NCBI RefSeq assembly: GCF_017310015.1
Contig: NZ_CP022297.1
Span: 992,001-1,056,000 of the forward strand
Direction: 5' to 3'
Source of the DNA: Marinobacterium iners
GTDB lineage: Bacteria; Pseudomonadota; Gammaproteobacteria; Pseudomonadales; Balneatricaceae
DNA: 64,000 bases
A program made the translations under genes and the position numbers. Below, one piece after another: positions 42,360-50,617 of the stretch. Position 1 is the stretch's first letter. Each line of letters opens with the position of its first letter. The notes below the pieces were generated by a model. It saw only the letters and a list, made by a program, of their open reading frames with translations, did not search any database and was not told where the DNA came from.

Positions 42360-43379
42360 ATGCATAAGGTAGCACTGAACTTCAGTGATGGACGGACCCA
42401 TTTTATTTCGATCAACCCCGGTGAAATGCTGATCGATGCCGCCCTGCGTCATGGCCTAACGTTGCCGGTTGATTGTCGCGAAGGGGTCTGCGCCTCCTGC
42501 AAGGGCACCTGCCAGTCGGGGCAATATGACCTCGAATATGTAGATGAGGATGCGCTCAGTGAAGATGATCTGGCCAGAGGAGGCATTCTGGCCTGCCAGA
42601 TGCGGGTCGAAAGTGACTGTGCGGTACGCTTCGACTTTGACTCTTCGCTGTGCAGCAGTGCCGGACCTGAAGTAGTTGAAGCCGTTGTGGCAAAAGTGGA
42701 AGTACTGTCTGACTCCACCTCAACGCTGCACCTGGATGCCCGTGGGCGCATGGGGCAGCTGGACTTCCTGCCCGGACAGTATGCCCATGTTGAGGTGCCG
42801 GGTACTGACGAGTGGCGGTCTTACTCTTTTGCCTGTCAGCCCAATGAAAATAATCAGTTGCAACTTCTGATCCGTTTACTGCCGGACGGAGTGATGAGCA
42901 ATTACCTGCGTGAGCGTGCCCGGCCGGGTGACCGGATCCGACTGAAAGCACCGCTGGGGGCTTTTTATCTGCAACAGGTCAAGCGGCCATTGATTATGGT
43001 GGCAGGTGGAACCGGACTGGCGGCCTTTCTGGGGATGCTGGATCAGATGGAATCAGCCCCTGGCGGAATCAACCAGTCGGTAACACTGTTCTATGGCGTG
43101 ACGCGCCCCGAAGACCTGTGTGAACTGGAGCGGCTGGAGCGCTACAGGCAGGGTATACCCGGGTTCGATTTTCAGACCATCGTCATGCAACCCAGTGAGG
43201 ACTGGCAGGGCTCACTGGGGGTGGTGACGGACCTGTTTGAAGAACATCACTTTAACGATGGCGAGGTCGACGCTTACCTGTGTGGCCCGCCGCCGATGGT
43301 CGAAGCGGTCAAGAACTGGCTGGATCAGCGTCAGATGGCGAATGCCAGCATCTACTTCGAGAAGTTTTCGGCCAGTTAA
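42360..43379 (+). CDS. antC: Anthranilate 1,2-dioxygenase reductase component
   Basis: A 339-residue reductase. Ferredoxin-domain cysteines are Cys39, Cys44, Cys47 and Cys79, at exactly the positions of BenC. The flavin motif is 'RSYSFAC', the NAD motifs 'GGTGLAAF' and 'CGPPPM'. ATG 42360 is chosen because the protein then aligns with BenC; a GTG at 42348 is in frame. It follows antB by 44 bp across the hairpin. Confidence 0.9.
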   Translation: MHKVALNFSDGRTHFISINPGEMLIDAALRHGLTLPVDCREGVCASCKGTCQSGQYDLEYVDEDALSEDDLARGGILACQMRVESDCAVRFDFDSSLCSSAGPEVVEAVVAKVEVLSDSTSTLHLDARGRMGQLDFLPGQYAHVEVPGTDEWRSYSFACQPNENNQLQLLIRLLPDGVMSNYLRERARPGDRIRLKAPLGAFYLQQVKRPLIMVAGGTGLAAFLGMLDQMESAPGGINQSVTLFYGVTRPEDLCELERLERYRQGIPGFDFQTIVMQPSEDWQGSLGVVTDLFEEHHFNDGEVDAYLCGPPPMVEAVKNWLDQRQMANASIYFEKFSAS

Positions 43380-43418
43380 CAGGTAGCCCAATACAATAAT
43401 AATGATGAGGTAAGCACA

Positions 43419-44342
43419 ATGAAAAAAGGTGTAATGCGTCCAGGCCATGTCCAAATCAGGGTGCTGGATCTGGATGAGGCTCTGGTTCACTACCGCGACT
43501 TGATGGGGCTGATTGAAGTGGATCGGGACAGCCGGGGCCGCGTGTATCTCAAGGGCTGGACCGAGGTGGATCGATTTTCGGTGGTGTTGCGTGAAGCCGA
43601 TCAGCCGGGGATGGATTTTATGGGGTTCAAGGTAGTGAGTGAAGCGGCACTGGAGCAGCTGCACGGCGAACTGATCGCCTTCGGCTGTCAGGTGGACCAG
43701 ATTCCGGCCGGTGAGCTGGAAGGCTGTGGTCGTCGTATCCGCTTTGTGGCCCCGACCGGTCACAGCTTTGAGCTGTTCGCCGACAAGGTGCAGACCGGTC
43801 GCTACGGCGTGGGTAATCATAACCCGGAAGCCTGGCCGCGAGACCTCAAGGGCATGAAGGCCGAGCGCTTTGATCATTGCCTGCTGTATGGCCCGGAGCT
43901 GGACAAAACGCTGGAGCTGTTCAAAGAAGTACTGGGCTTTGATCTGTGTGAGCAGGTGGTGACCCCTGATGGCAAGCGTGTGGCACAGTTTCTGACCTGC
44001 AGTATGAAGGCGCACGATATTGCTTTCATCGATCACCCCGAGCCCAATAAATTCCACCATGCCTCTTTCCTGCTGGAGACTTGGCAGGATGTGTTGCGGG
44101 CCGGGGATCTGATCTCGATGACCGATACCTCGATTGACATCGGTCCAACCCGTCACGGCATCACCCATGGTCAAACAATCTATTTCTTTGATCCATCCGG
44201 CAATCGGAATGAGGTATTCTGTGGCGGGGATTATTTCTACCCGGATCATGAGCCGATCACTTGGGACGCCGATATGCTTGGCAAAGCGATTTTCTATCAC
44301 GATCGCCAGCTTAATGAACGCTTTCTGACTGCTTTGACCTGA
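43419..44342 (+). CDS. xylE: Catechol 2,3-dioxygenase
   Basis: An extradiol dioxygenase of 307 residues, the same length as TOL plasmid XylE and alike over its whole course ('GVMRPGHVQIRVLD' at the start, 'HDRQLNERF' at the end). Iron ligands His153, His214 and Glu265 fall at the same numbers. It opens catechol to 2-hydroxymuconic semialdehyde. It is the only ring-cleavage gene seen in the window and serves both ben and ant routes; its product is handled by xylGFJQKIH 6 kb away. No XylT-type ferredoxin for reactivation is present. Confidence 0.95.
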   Translation: MKKGVMRPGHVQIRVLDLDEALVHYRDLMGLIEVDRDSRGRVYLKGWTEVDRFSVVLREADQPGMDFMGFKVVSEAALEQLHGELIAFGCQVDQIPAGELEGCGRRIRFVAPTGHSFELFADKVQTGRYGVGNHNPEAWPRDLKGMKAERFDHCLLYGPELDKTLELFKEVLGFDLCEQVVTPDGKRVAQFLTCSMKAHDIAFIDHPEPNKFHHASFLLETWQDVLRAGDLISMTDTSIDIGPTRHGITHGQTIYFFDPSGNRNEVFCGGDYFYPDHEPITWDADMLGKAIFYHDRQLNERFLTALT

Positions 44343-44401
44343 GGCGGGATCTTCGCTTCGGCGCAGTCCTGACCAGAATAATAAAACATTGGAGTTTACC
44401 T

Positions 44402-45388
44402 ATGTCTATCAAACGCTTACTCACTCCTGTCATGACCGGTGCACTGGCTCTGGCGATGGCTCTGCCGGCTCAGGCGCGCGACTTCCGCCTTGGCTTGATT
44501 ACGCCTCCGTCACATAAATGGACGCAGGCTGCCGTTGCCTTTGCCGATGAGGTAAAGGAACAATCAGGTGGCGAGCACAATATTTCGATCTTTCCGGCGC
44601 AGCAGCTGGGTAACGAAGCCCAAATGGTGCAGCAACTGCAAACCGGTGCGCTGGATATGGCATTCCTTACTATTGCCGAGATTTCCAACCGGGTACCGGA
44701 CTTCGGTGCGCTCTATGCACCTTACCTGGTCGACAATATTGATCAGGCCGCCGCTCTGTTGAGATCCGATGCAGCCAACGATCTGTTGAACCAGTTGCCG
44801 GCTGAAGCGGGACTGGTCGGTGTTGGCTACGGCATGGCGGGAATGCGTCAGGTCATGAGTCGAAGCCCTGCCAAGGGGCCGGATGATCTGGTGGGCAAGA
44901 AGCTGCGCATTACACCGTTTGAGCCTCTGCGTGATTTCTACATGGCGACCGGTGCAGCACCGACGCCCCTGCCGCTGCCGGCCGTGTACGATGCGCTGGC
45001 CAATGGGCAGATCGATGCGATTGACATGGATTTCGACTCCATTCTGATCTTCAAGTTTTATGAGCGTGCCGACAACCTGCTGATTTCAAACCACATGATG
45101 TTCCCGATGGTGGGGGTGGTGTCCGGTCGTGTATGGAAAGATCTGAGCAAGGAAGATCGCCAGTTGCTTCAGGCCAGCATGCGGAAGCATCTTGATGGTG
45201 TGATTGATCACTTCCAACAGCAGGAAAGTCAGCAGGAACAGCAGCTGCGTGCGCTTGATATTACTATCGAAGAGGCGGGCAGAGAGACTTTTGCTGCAGC
45301 CATCGATGACTGGGAAAAAATCTGGTCCGCCAAGTCCAAGTCGCTGCCCAACCTGAGACAGGCTGCTGCCGACATCAAGAGCAACTGA
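44402..45388 (+). CDS. TRAP transporter solute-binding protein, DctP family
   Basis: A 328-residue periplasmic protein. The signal peptide ends near 'ALPAQARDF'. The DctP body shows 'PPSHKWTQAAVAFADEV', 'FPAQQLGNEAQMVQQLQTG' and the conserved Arg region 'GKKLRITPFEP' that grips a carboxylate. It follows xylE by 59 bp in the ant operon, so its ligand is likely anthranilate or a related aromatic acid (inference). Confidence 0.85.
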   Translation: MSIKRLLTPVMTGALALAMALPAQARDFRLGLITPPSHKWTQAAVAFADEVKEQSGGEHNISIFPAQQLGNEAQMVQQLQTGALDMAFLTIAEISNRVPDFGALYAPYLVDNIDQAAALLRSDAANDLLNQLPAEAGLVGVGYGMAGMRQVMSRSPAKGPDDLVGKKLRITPFEPLRDFYMATGAAPTPLPLPAVYDALANGQIDAIDMDFDSILIFKFYERADNLLISNHMMFPMVGVVSGRVWKDLSKEDRQLLQASMRKHLDGVIDHFQQQESQQEQQLRALDITIEEAGRETFAAAIDDWEKIWSAKSKSLPNLRQAAADIKSN

Positions 45389-45409
45389 GCCTGAGCCACT
45401 CTGTAAAAG

Positions 45410-45435
45410 CCCGCAGCGGTAAACCCCGTTGCGGG
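45410..45435 (+). promoter_or_regulatory. Intercistronic hairpin after the TRAP binding-protein gene
   Basis: CCCGCA (45410-45415) pairs with TGCGGG (45430-45435), extended by an imperfect inner stem. Such a stem between binding protein and permease genes would let the former be expressed at a higher level. Confidence 0.55.
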
Positions 45436-45448
45436 TGAGGATTCCATT

Positions 45449-45997
45449 ATGTTGAGAGCCTTTTCCGAGGCATTGGCCAGAGTTGAAATGGTTGCTGCAG
45501 CGGTATTGGCTGGAGCCGTTACCCTTCTTATTTTGCTGAACATCGTCAGCCGCTCCCTGGGGATGGCGATCTATTGGGTTGATGAGCTGGCCATCTATGC
45601 CATGGTTTGGACCACTTTTCTGGCTACATCCGTTGTGCTCAAAAGACGTCAGGTCATTGCAGTCACTATACTGGTTGACCTGTTGGGCGAACGCAGTCGG
45701 GCGTGGATGCAGTGCTTTTCCGACTTGATGATCCTGGCTTTTGCCGTGAGTTTGATGGTTTTGTGCTGGCACTGGCTTGATCCCGCAACCCTGTATGCAT
45801 TTGATTTTGATATCCGGGCATTTCAGGGTGATACATTCAATTTTGTATATTCGGAAAAAACAAATACTCTTGGGGCACTTAAAATATGGCCCTGGCTGAT
45901 ACTGCCATTTTTTTCGTTCACCCTAACCGTTCATGCATTGAGTAATATGGCAGGAAGCCTGAAGAAAGCTGTTTATTTCAAGAGGGCTTCGGCATGA
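45449..45997 (+). CDS. TRAP transporter small permease, DctQ family
   Basis: A 182-residue membrane protein with four hydrophobic segments. 'NIVSRSLGMAIYWVDELAIYAMVW' type residues (about 31-54) are the DctQ signature. It overlaps the next gene by 4 bp (ATGA). Confidence 0.85.
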   Translation: MLRAFSEALARVEMVAAAVLAGAVTLLILLNIVSRSLGMAIYWVDELAIYAMVWTTFLATSVVLKRRQVIAVTILVDLLGERSRAWMQCFSDLMILAFAVSLMVLCWHWLDPATLYAFDFDIRAFQGDTFNFVYSEKTNTLGALKIWPWLILPFFSFTLTVHALSNMAGSLKKAVYFKRASA

Positions 45998-47253
45998 CGT
46001 TTGTTTTCTTTCTTATACTTCTTTTTTGCGCTGTTCCGATCGCACTGGTTCTGGCACTGACGGCATTATGGTATATCGCGACGTCCGGTAATACGGTGTT
46101 GTTCAGTTCCTATCCACAGCAGTTGTTTGGCGCCATTGAAAGCTACGGCCTGTTGGCGATTCCGTTGTTCATGCTGGCCGGCGAATTAATGAACGAGGGC
46201 GGGCTGACTTCACGCCTGATCAATCTGGCACGCATCTTTGTGGGAGGCTTCAGAGGCGGGCTTGCCTATATCAACCTCGTTGCCAACATGATGATGGCTG
46301 CGATCATGGGGTCTGCGGCGTCACAGATCGCGATCATGTCGCGAGCCATGGTGCCTGCAATGGAGAAGGAGGGTTATTCCGGCTCCTATGCGGCAGCCAT
46401 CACCGCCGCTGGTGGCTTGCTGTCGCCCATCATTCCGCCCTCCATGCTGTTTGTGCTGTTTGGCGTATTGGCGCAGATCCCGATTGCCGAGATGTTCATC
46501 GCAGGTATCGTGCCTGGCTTGTTGATGTCGGGGCTATTTTTTATCGTCATCGCCGTGATCGGCTTGGTCCAGCAATACCCGGCAGGACAATGGCCCGATC
46601 GCCAGCAGATGAAAAGCTACATACTGATGGGTATTCCGGCTGGCCTGATACCGCTGGTGATCATCGGCGGTATTCTGACAGGTCTGGCGACCCCGACAGA
46701 GTCGGCGGCGCTGGCCTCGCTGGCCGCGTTGTTGATCGGCAAGTATGTCTACAAAGACCTTAAGTTTTCTCACCTGCCGGATATTCTCAAACGTACAGCG
46801 CTGAACTCGGGCATGGTGATCATGCTGATATCGGCCGCCGGTGTGTTTGGCTGGGTGATTGTGTATGAGCAGATTCCTCAGGCGGCAGCCGCGTGGATTG
46901 CACAGCAGACAACCGATCCCTTCGTGTTCATGTTGATGGTCGTAGGTGTACTGATTCTGGTGGGAATGGTGATCGATGGTATCGCGGCCCTGATTCTGGT
47001 GGTACCAATCCTGCTGCCAATTGCACAGCAACAGTTCGATATCAGTGCCTATCAGTTCGGTGTTGTGGTGTGCCTGACGCTGGTCATGGGGCTTTTGACA
47101 CCACCTGTGGGGGCCGGGTTGTTCATTGGGTCGTCAATGACCGGCATCCCGCCGATGAAAATCTTCCGCTCACTTTTGCCGTTCCTGTTGGCAACACTGG
47201 TTACCCTGATACTGCTCAGTGCCTTCCCTCAGCTGTCACTGATGCTGCTCTAG
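45994..47253 (+). CDS. TRAP transporter large permease, DctM family
   Basis: A 419-residue membrane protein with about 12 helices. 'PLFMLAGELMNEGGLTSRLI', 'GSAASQIAIMSRAMVPAME' and 'GGLLSPIIPPSMLFVLFGV' are strong DctM markers. It is the last gene of the ant operon and faces the AraC gene end at 47288 with 34 bp between. Confidence 0.9.
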   Translation: MTFVFFLILLFCAVPIALVLALTALWYIATSGNTVLFSSYPQQLFGAIESYGLLAIPLFMLAGELMNEGGLTSRLINLARIFVGGFRGGLAYINLVANMMMAAIMGSAASQIAIMSRAMVPAMEKEGYSGSYAAAITAAGGLLSPIIPPSMLFVLFGVLAQIPIAEMFIAGIVPGLLMSGLFFIVIAVIGLVQQYPAGQWPDRQQMKSYILMGIPAGLIPLVIIGGILTGLATPTESAALASLAALLIGKYVYKDLKFSHLPDILKRTALNSGMVIMLISAAGVFGWVIVYEQIPQAAAAWIAQQTTDPFVFMLMVVGVLILVGMVIDGIAALILVVPILLPIAQQQFDISAYQFGVVVCLTLVMGLLTPPVGAGLFIGSSMTGIPPMKIFRSLLPFLLATLVTLILLSAFPQLSLMLL

Positions 47254-47287
47254 TTGATCAAGCAGGGTCGAGGCAAGGCGCGGGCTT

Positions 47288-48297
47288 TCAGGCTTGCGCC
47301 TTGCGCTTGGTTTGGCTGGGCTTTTCGCCAAACAGCAGCTGATATTCCTTGCTGAAGCGGCCCATATGTGAAAACCCCCAGTGTATGGCCGTGTCGGTAA
47401 CGGTCTGATGGTTATCAGGGTTCTGTAAAGACTCTCGTACTCGCTGGAGTCGAACGTTACGCAGGAACTCCATCGGGCTCATGTGGCGAAAGTCGCGAAA
47501 TCCGGCATACAGTGTGCGTACGCTTACACCCGCCAGTTCGGCCAGCATACCGGGGGTAAGCGGGTCTTTGGCATGTGACTCGATGTATTCTTCCACGCGT
47601 TTGACATGGCGGGGGCCAGTGACCGAGCATCCTGGGTGAGCTCCTCCAGGTAGTTACCGGGTTGCTGACTCAACAGCGTGCTGATGACCAGCTCTTCCAG
47701 TTGCCGGGATACCAGTGTTTGCTGAAGACAGTCAGGTGCATCTTTTTGCAACTGAATGATGTATTCCAACATGTGCAGCCAGGCAGGCGAGTGCAACCAG
47801 TCAAGGTGACAATCGAATTCTATCGGATGCTTGAGGTTGTGCCCCAGCAAGCGGCTGCAGACTTGCTCCAGCTCCAGGCGGCTTATGCGCAGCATCAACT
47901 GATCGCATTCGCTGTTGTAGTGCATCTTGAGGCGTTTAGTCGGGTTTAAAACCACGCCCTGCTGGCAGCTCGAGAGTAACGAACAGTCGCCACAGCTGAT
48001 GTCGGCCTTGCCTGTCAGCGGCATCTGGACCAGGAAGAAGTCGTCAAGGCACTCCGGGTCAACCTCGACCTCTCCACCATACTTAAGCCGATGGAATGAG
48101 ACATGTCCTACTGAAAACTGGTGCAGTCTGGATTCGAGGGCAGAGGTGTGTCGAACGGGCTTCAAGTTATGTGGCTTGAATGACTGGCCGACCGTGTTTC
48201 TCACCTCATCAATATCGCAGGAGTTCAATACCAGGGTTTCAGGCTGATACAGCAAAGCATTCGCCAACATGGGCGGAATGGTTTTTTTGGGTGGCAT
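47288..48297 (-). pseudogene. AraC-family regulator of the iif operon, frameshifted
   Basis: The frame from 48297 encodes the effector domain and runs out of its natural path at 'TQDARSLAP'. The DNA-binding half continues in another frame: 'RVEEYIESHAKDPLTPGML', 'AELAGVSVRTLYAGFRDF' and 'DTAIHWGFSHMGRFSKEY', to the stop at 47288. The shift lies in a run of five G at 47611-47615 (plus strand); a sixth restores a protein of about 336 residues. It is divergent from iifA, where AraC-type IifR is expected. If real, the mutation removes DNA binding; a read error is possible. Confidence 0.82.
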
Positions 48298-48378
48298 GGG
48301 CTACTTCCCTTCTTATATTTATCTTTCCGCATTTAGAGCTGCGGCTGCTCAGGGTGTGATCATTATAAACAGGTGATG

Positions 48379-48444
48379 TGCAGGAGGTGGATAAACAATT
48401 TTACTTTTCTGCACTATATGGATAGTTGCTGCCGGAAATGGATC
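48379..48444 (+). promoter_or_regulatory. XylS/AraC-type operator boxes upstream of the iif operon
   Basis: TGCAGGAGGTGGATA (48379-48393) and TGCACTATATGGATA (48410-48424) are both perfect TGCA-N6-GGNTA sites, 31 bp apart. A degenerate third, TGCCGGAAATGGATC, follows at 48430-48444, 20 bp after the second. The cluster ends 66 bp before the iifA start and should be the binding site of the divergent AraC regulator. Confidence 0.72.
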
Positions 48445-48510
48445 GTTTGAAAAGGCTAATTCTAAATAGTATGGGCTCTGAAATATGAAAAATAATAAAA
48501 GGAGCCATTT

Positions 48511-49746
48511 ATGGGAATTCAGATTGATATCGACTCAAAAGACGGTTCAGGTGCATTTACCGGTTATCTGTCGGTTCCATCGGCAGGGACGGGGCCGGGC
48601 CTGATTCTGTTGCAGGAGATTTTTGGCGTTAACGCTACGATGCGCGAGATCGCGGACTACTATGCCGAGGAGGGATATGTGGTTCTGGTGCCGGATCTGT
48701 TCTGGCGTCAAGAGGCGAATGTAGAGCTTGGTTACGATCCTGACTCATGGCAGAAGGCGTTCGGGCTCTTTCAAGGCTTCGATCAGGACAGGGGTGTTGA
48801 AGACATTGATGCCGCTTTGAGTGTCCTGCGTTCACGTGAAGAGTGCACAGGTGGCGTGGGTGTGCTGGGCTTTTGCCTGGGTGCCCGCATGGCGTATCTG
48901 ACGGCCTGCCGCTGTGACGTGGATGCGGCCATCGGCTACTACGGCATGGGGATGGAGAACCACCTGGATGAAGCGGATAACATTAAGGGACGCCTGCTGC
49001 TGCATTTTGCCGAGAATGATGAGTACTGTCCGGCCTCCGCACGCAACGATATTTTTGCGGCTCTGGAGTCGCGCGAAAATGTTGAGCTGTATCTCTATCC
49101 TGGGGTTGATCATGCCTTTGCGCGTCCGGGCTCTGAGCATTATCACAAACCTTCGGCCCTGATTGCTCATGAGCGCTCAGTGGCCGTGCTGCGCCGTGCC
49201 ATCGGTCCGCATTACAACCTGTCTCACCTCTGGGACAAGCACTGTGAGTACGAATTCGATACCCGCAACGTCGACGATACTATGGCAACCATGGTGGCAG
49301 AGCCCTACGTTAACCACATTCCGACGCTGACCGGAGGGGTGGGTTACAAGGACCTGTACCGTTTCTACAAACATCACTTCGTCAATTCCAATCCGGACGA
49401 TACCAAGCTGATTCCGATTTCCCGAACGATAGGGGATACCCAAATCGTGGATGAGCTGCTGTTTTGTTTTACCCATGATCGTGAAATCGACTGGCTGGTG
49501 CCCGGTATCGAACCGACCGGCAAGTATGTCGAAGTTCCTTTTGTTGCAGTGGTCAAGTTCCGTGGGGACAAGCTTTACCACGAGCATATCTACTGGGATC
49601 AGGCGACGGTACTGGTACAGCTGGGTGTATTGGACCCCAAGGGATTGCCGGTCGCCGGCCGTGAAACGGCTGCGAAGCTGCTTGACGAGACTCTGCCATC
49701 CAACGAGTTGATGCCAACCTGGCCCAGCAGCGCTGGAAAGGAATGA
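48511..49746 (+). CDS. iifA: IifA-like protein: dienelactone-hydrolase domain fused to a SnoaL-like domain
   Basis: A 411-residue two-domain protein. Residues 1-230 are a dienelactone hydrolase fold with an intact Cys122 ('GFCLGAR'), Asp170 ('AENDEY') and His201 ('GVDHAF') triad. Residues about 240-400 look like a SnoaL/NTF2-type domain. In indole-degrading Acinetobacter, IifA turns 3-hydroxyindolin-2-one into anthranilate without a cofactor; this gene sits at the matching place, with iifB-, iifC- and iifD-like genes following. The product name rests on that gene set; a dienelactone hydrolase acting on chlorocatechol lactones is the alternative. Confidence 0.75.
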   Translation: MGIQIDIDSKDGSGAFTGYLSVPSAGTGPGLILLQEIFGVNATMREIADYYAEEGYVVLVPDLFWRQEANVELGYDPDSWQKAFGLFQGFDQDRGVEDIDAALSVLRSREECTGGVGVLGFCLGARMAYLTACRCDVDAAIGYYGMGMENHLDEADNIKGRLLLHFAENDEYCPASARNDIFAALESRENVELYLYPGVDHAFARPGSEHYHKPSALIAHERSVAVLRRAIGPHYNLSHLWDKHCEYEFDTRNVDDTMATMVAEPYVNHIPTLTGGVGYKDLYRFYKHHFVNSNPDDTKLIPISRTIGDTQIVDELLFCFTHDREIDWLVPGIEPTGKYVEVPFVAVVKFRGDKLYHEHIYWDQATVLVQLGVLDPKGLPVAGRETAAKLLDETLPSNELMPTWPSSAGKE

Positions 49747-49756
49747 GGGCGTGGCC

Positions 49757-50545
49757 ATGAGTGAGTTCAACAATCGTACGGCGCTGATTACCGGGGGAGC
49801 TACCCTGATCGGTGCGGCCCTGGCTGAGGCTTTCGTTCGTGATGGGGCCAATGTGGCGATTCTGGATATCGACGCACAGGCCGGGGCGAATCTGGCGGAT
49901 CGGCTGGGCCCTGCGGCTTTGTTTATCAAAACCGACATTACGGACGACAGTCAGCTTGAAGCCGCTGTTCGGCAGACAGCAGAGCATTTCGGTGGGCTAC
50001 ATTATCTGATCAACCTGGCGTGCAGTTACCTCGATGAGGGTGCCGACTCCAACCGGGAGGACTGGCTCAAGGCGCTGGATATCAATGTGGTCAGTGCTGT
50101 CATGGCCGCACGGGCAGTGCGTCCCTGGTTGAGCAAGTCAAAAGGCGGCTGCATCGTCAACTTTACCAGCATTTCGGCTCAGGCCGCTCAGACCGGCCGC
50201 TGGATTTACCCCGCCAGCAAAGCGGCGCTCAAACATTTGACCCGCAGCATGGCGCTGGATTTCGCCGCGGATGACATTCGGGTTAACTCGGTTTCGCCGG
50301 GCTGGACCTGGTCTCGTGTAATCGAAGAAGTCAGTGGTGGTGATCGAGCCAAGGCCGACCGAGTGGCAGCTCCTTTCCACATGTTGGGGCGTTTGGGTGG
50401 TCCTGATGAGGTGGCGGAGGTGGTGCTTTTCCTTTGCTCGCCACGGGCAAGTTTCGTAACCGGTGCGGATTACGCCGTTGATGGCGGTTACTCCTCACTG
50501 GGACCGGAACAGCAGGAACCGGCCATTCCCAAATTGGCGGAGTAA
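49757..50545 (+). CDS. iifB: Short-chain dehydrogenase, IifB-like
   Basis: A 262-residue SDR. The cofactor motif is a variant 'TGGATLIGAALAE', followed by 'NLACSYLD', the catalytic Ser in 'NFTSISAQA' and 'YPASKAALKHL'. In the Iif pathway the SDR oxidises indole-2,3-dihydrodiol to 3-hydroxyindolin-2-one. ATG 49757 is preferred over GTG 49751 because GAGGG lies seven bases upstream. It follows iifA by 10 bp. Confidence 0.78.
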   Translation: MSEFNNRTALITGGATLIGAALAEAFVRDGANVAILDIDAQAGANLADRLGPAALFIKTDITDDSQLEAAVRQTAEHFGGLHYLINLACSYLDEGADSNREDWLKALDINVVSAVMAARAVRPWLSKSKGGCIVNFTSISAQAAQTGRWIYPASKAALKHLTRSMALDFAADDIRVNSVSPGWTWSRVIEEVSGGDRAKADRVAAPFHMLGRLGGPDEVAEVVLFLCSPRASFVTGADYAVDGGYSSLGPEQQEPAIPKLAE

Positions 50546-50617
50546 CCGTCCAGCTTTAACTCAATAACGGGTCGATTCACTCGGCCCGCAGCATAACAAT
50601 AAGATCGGAGTCTCTCC

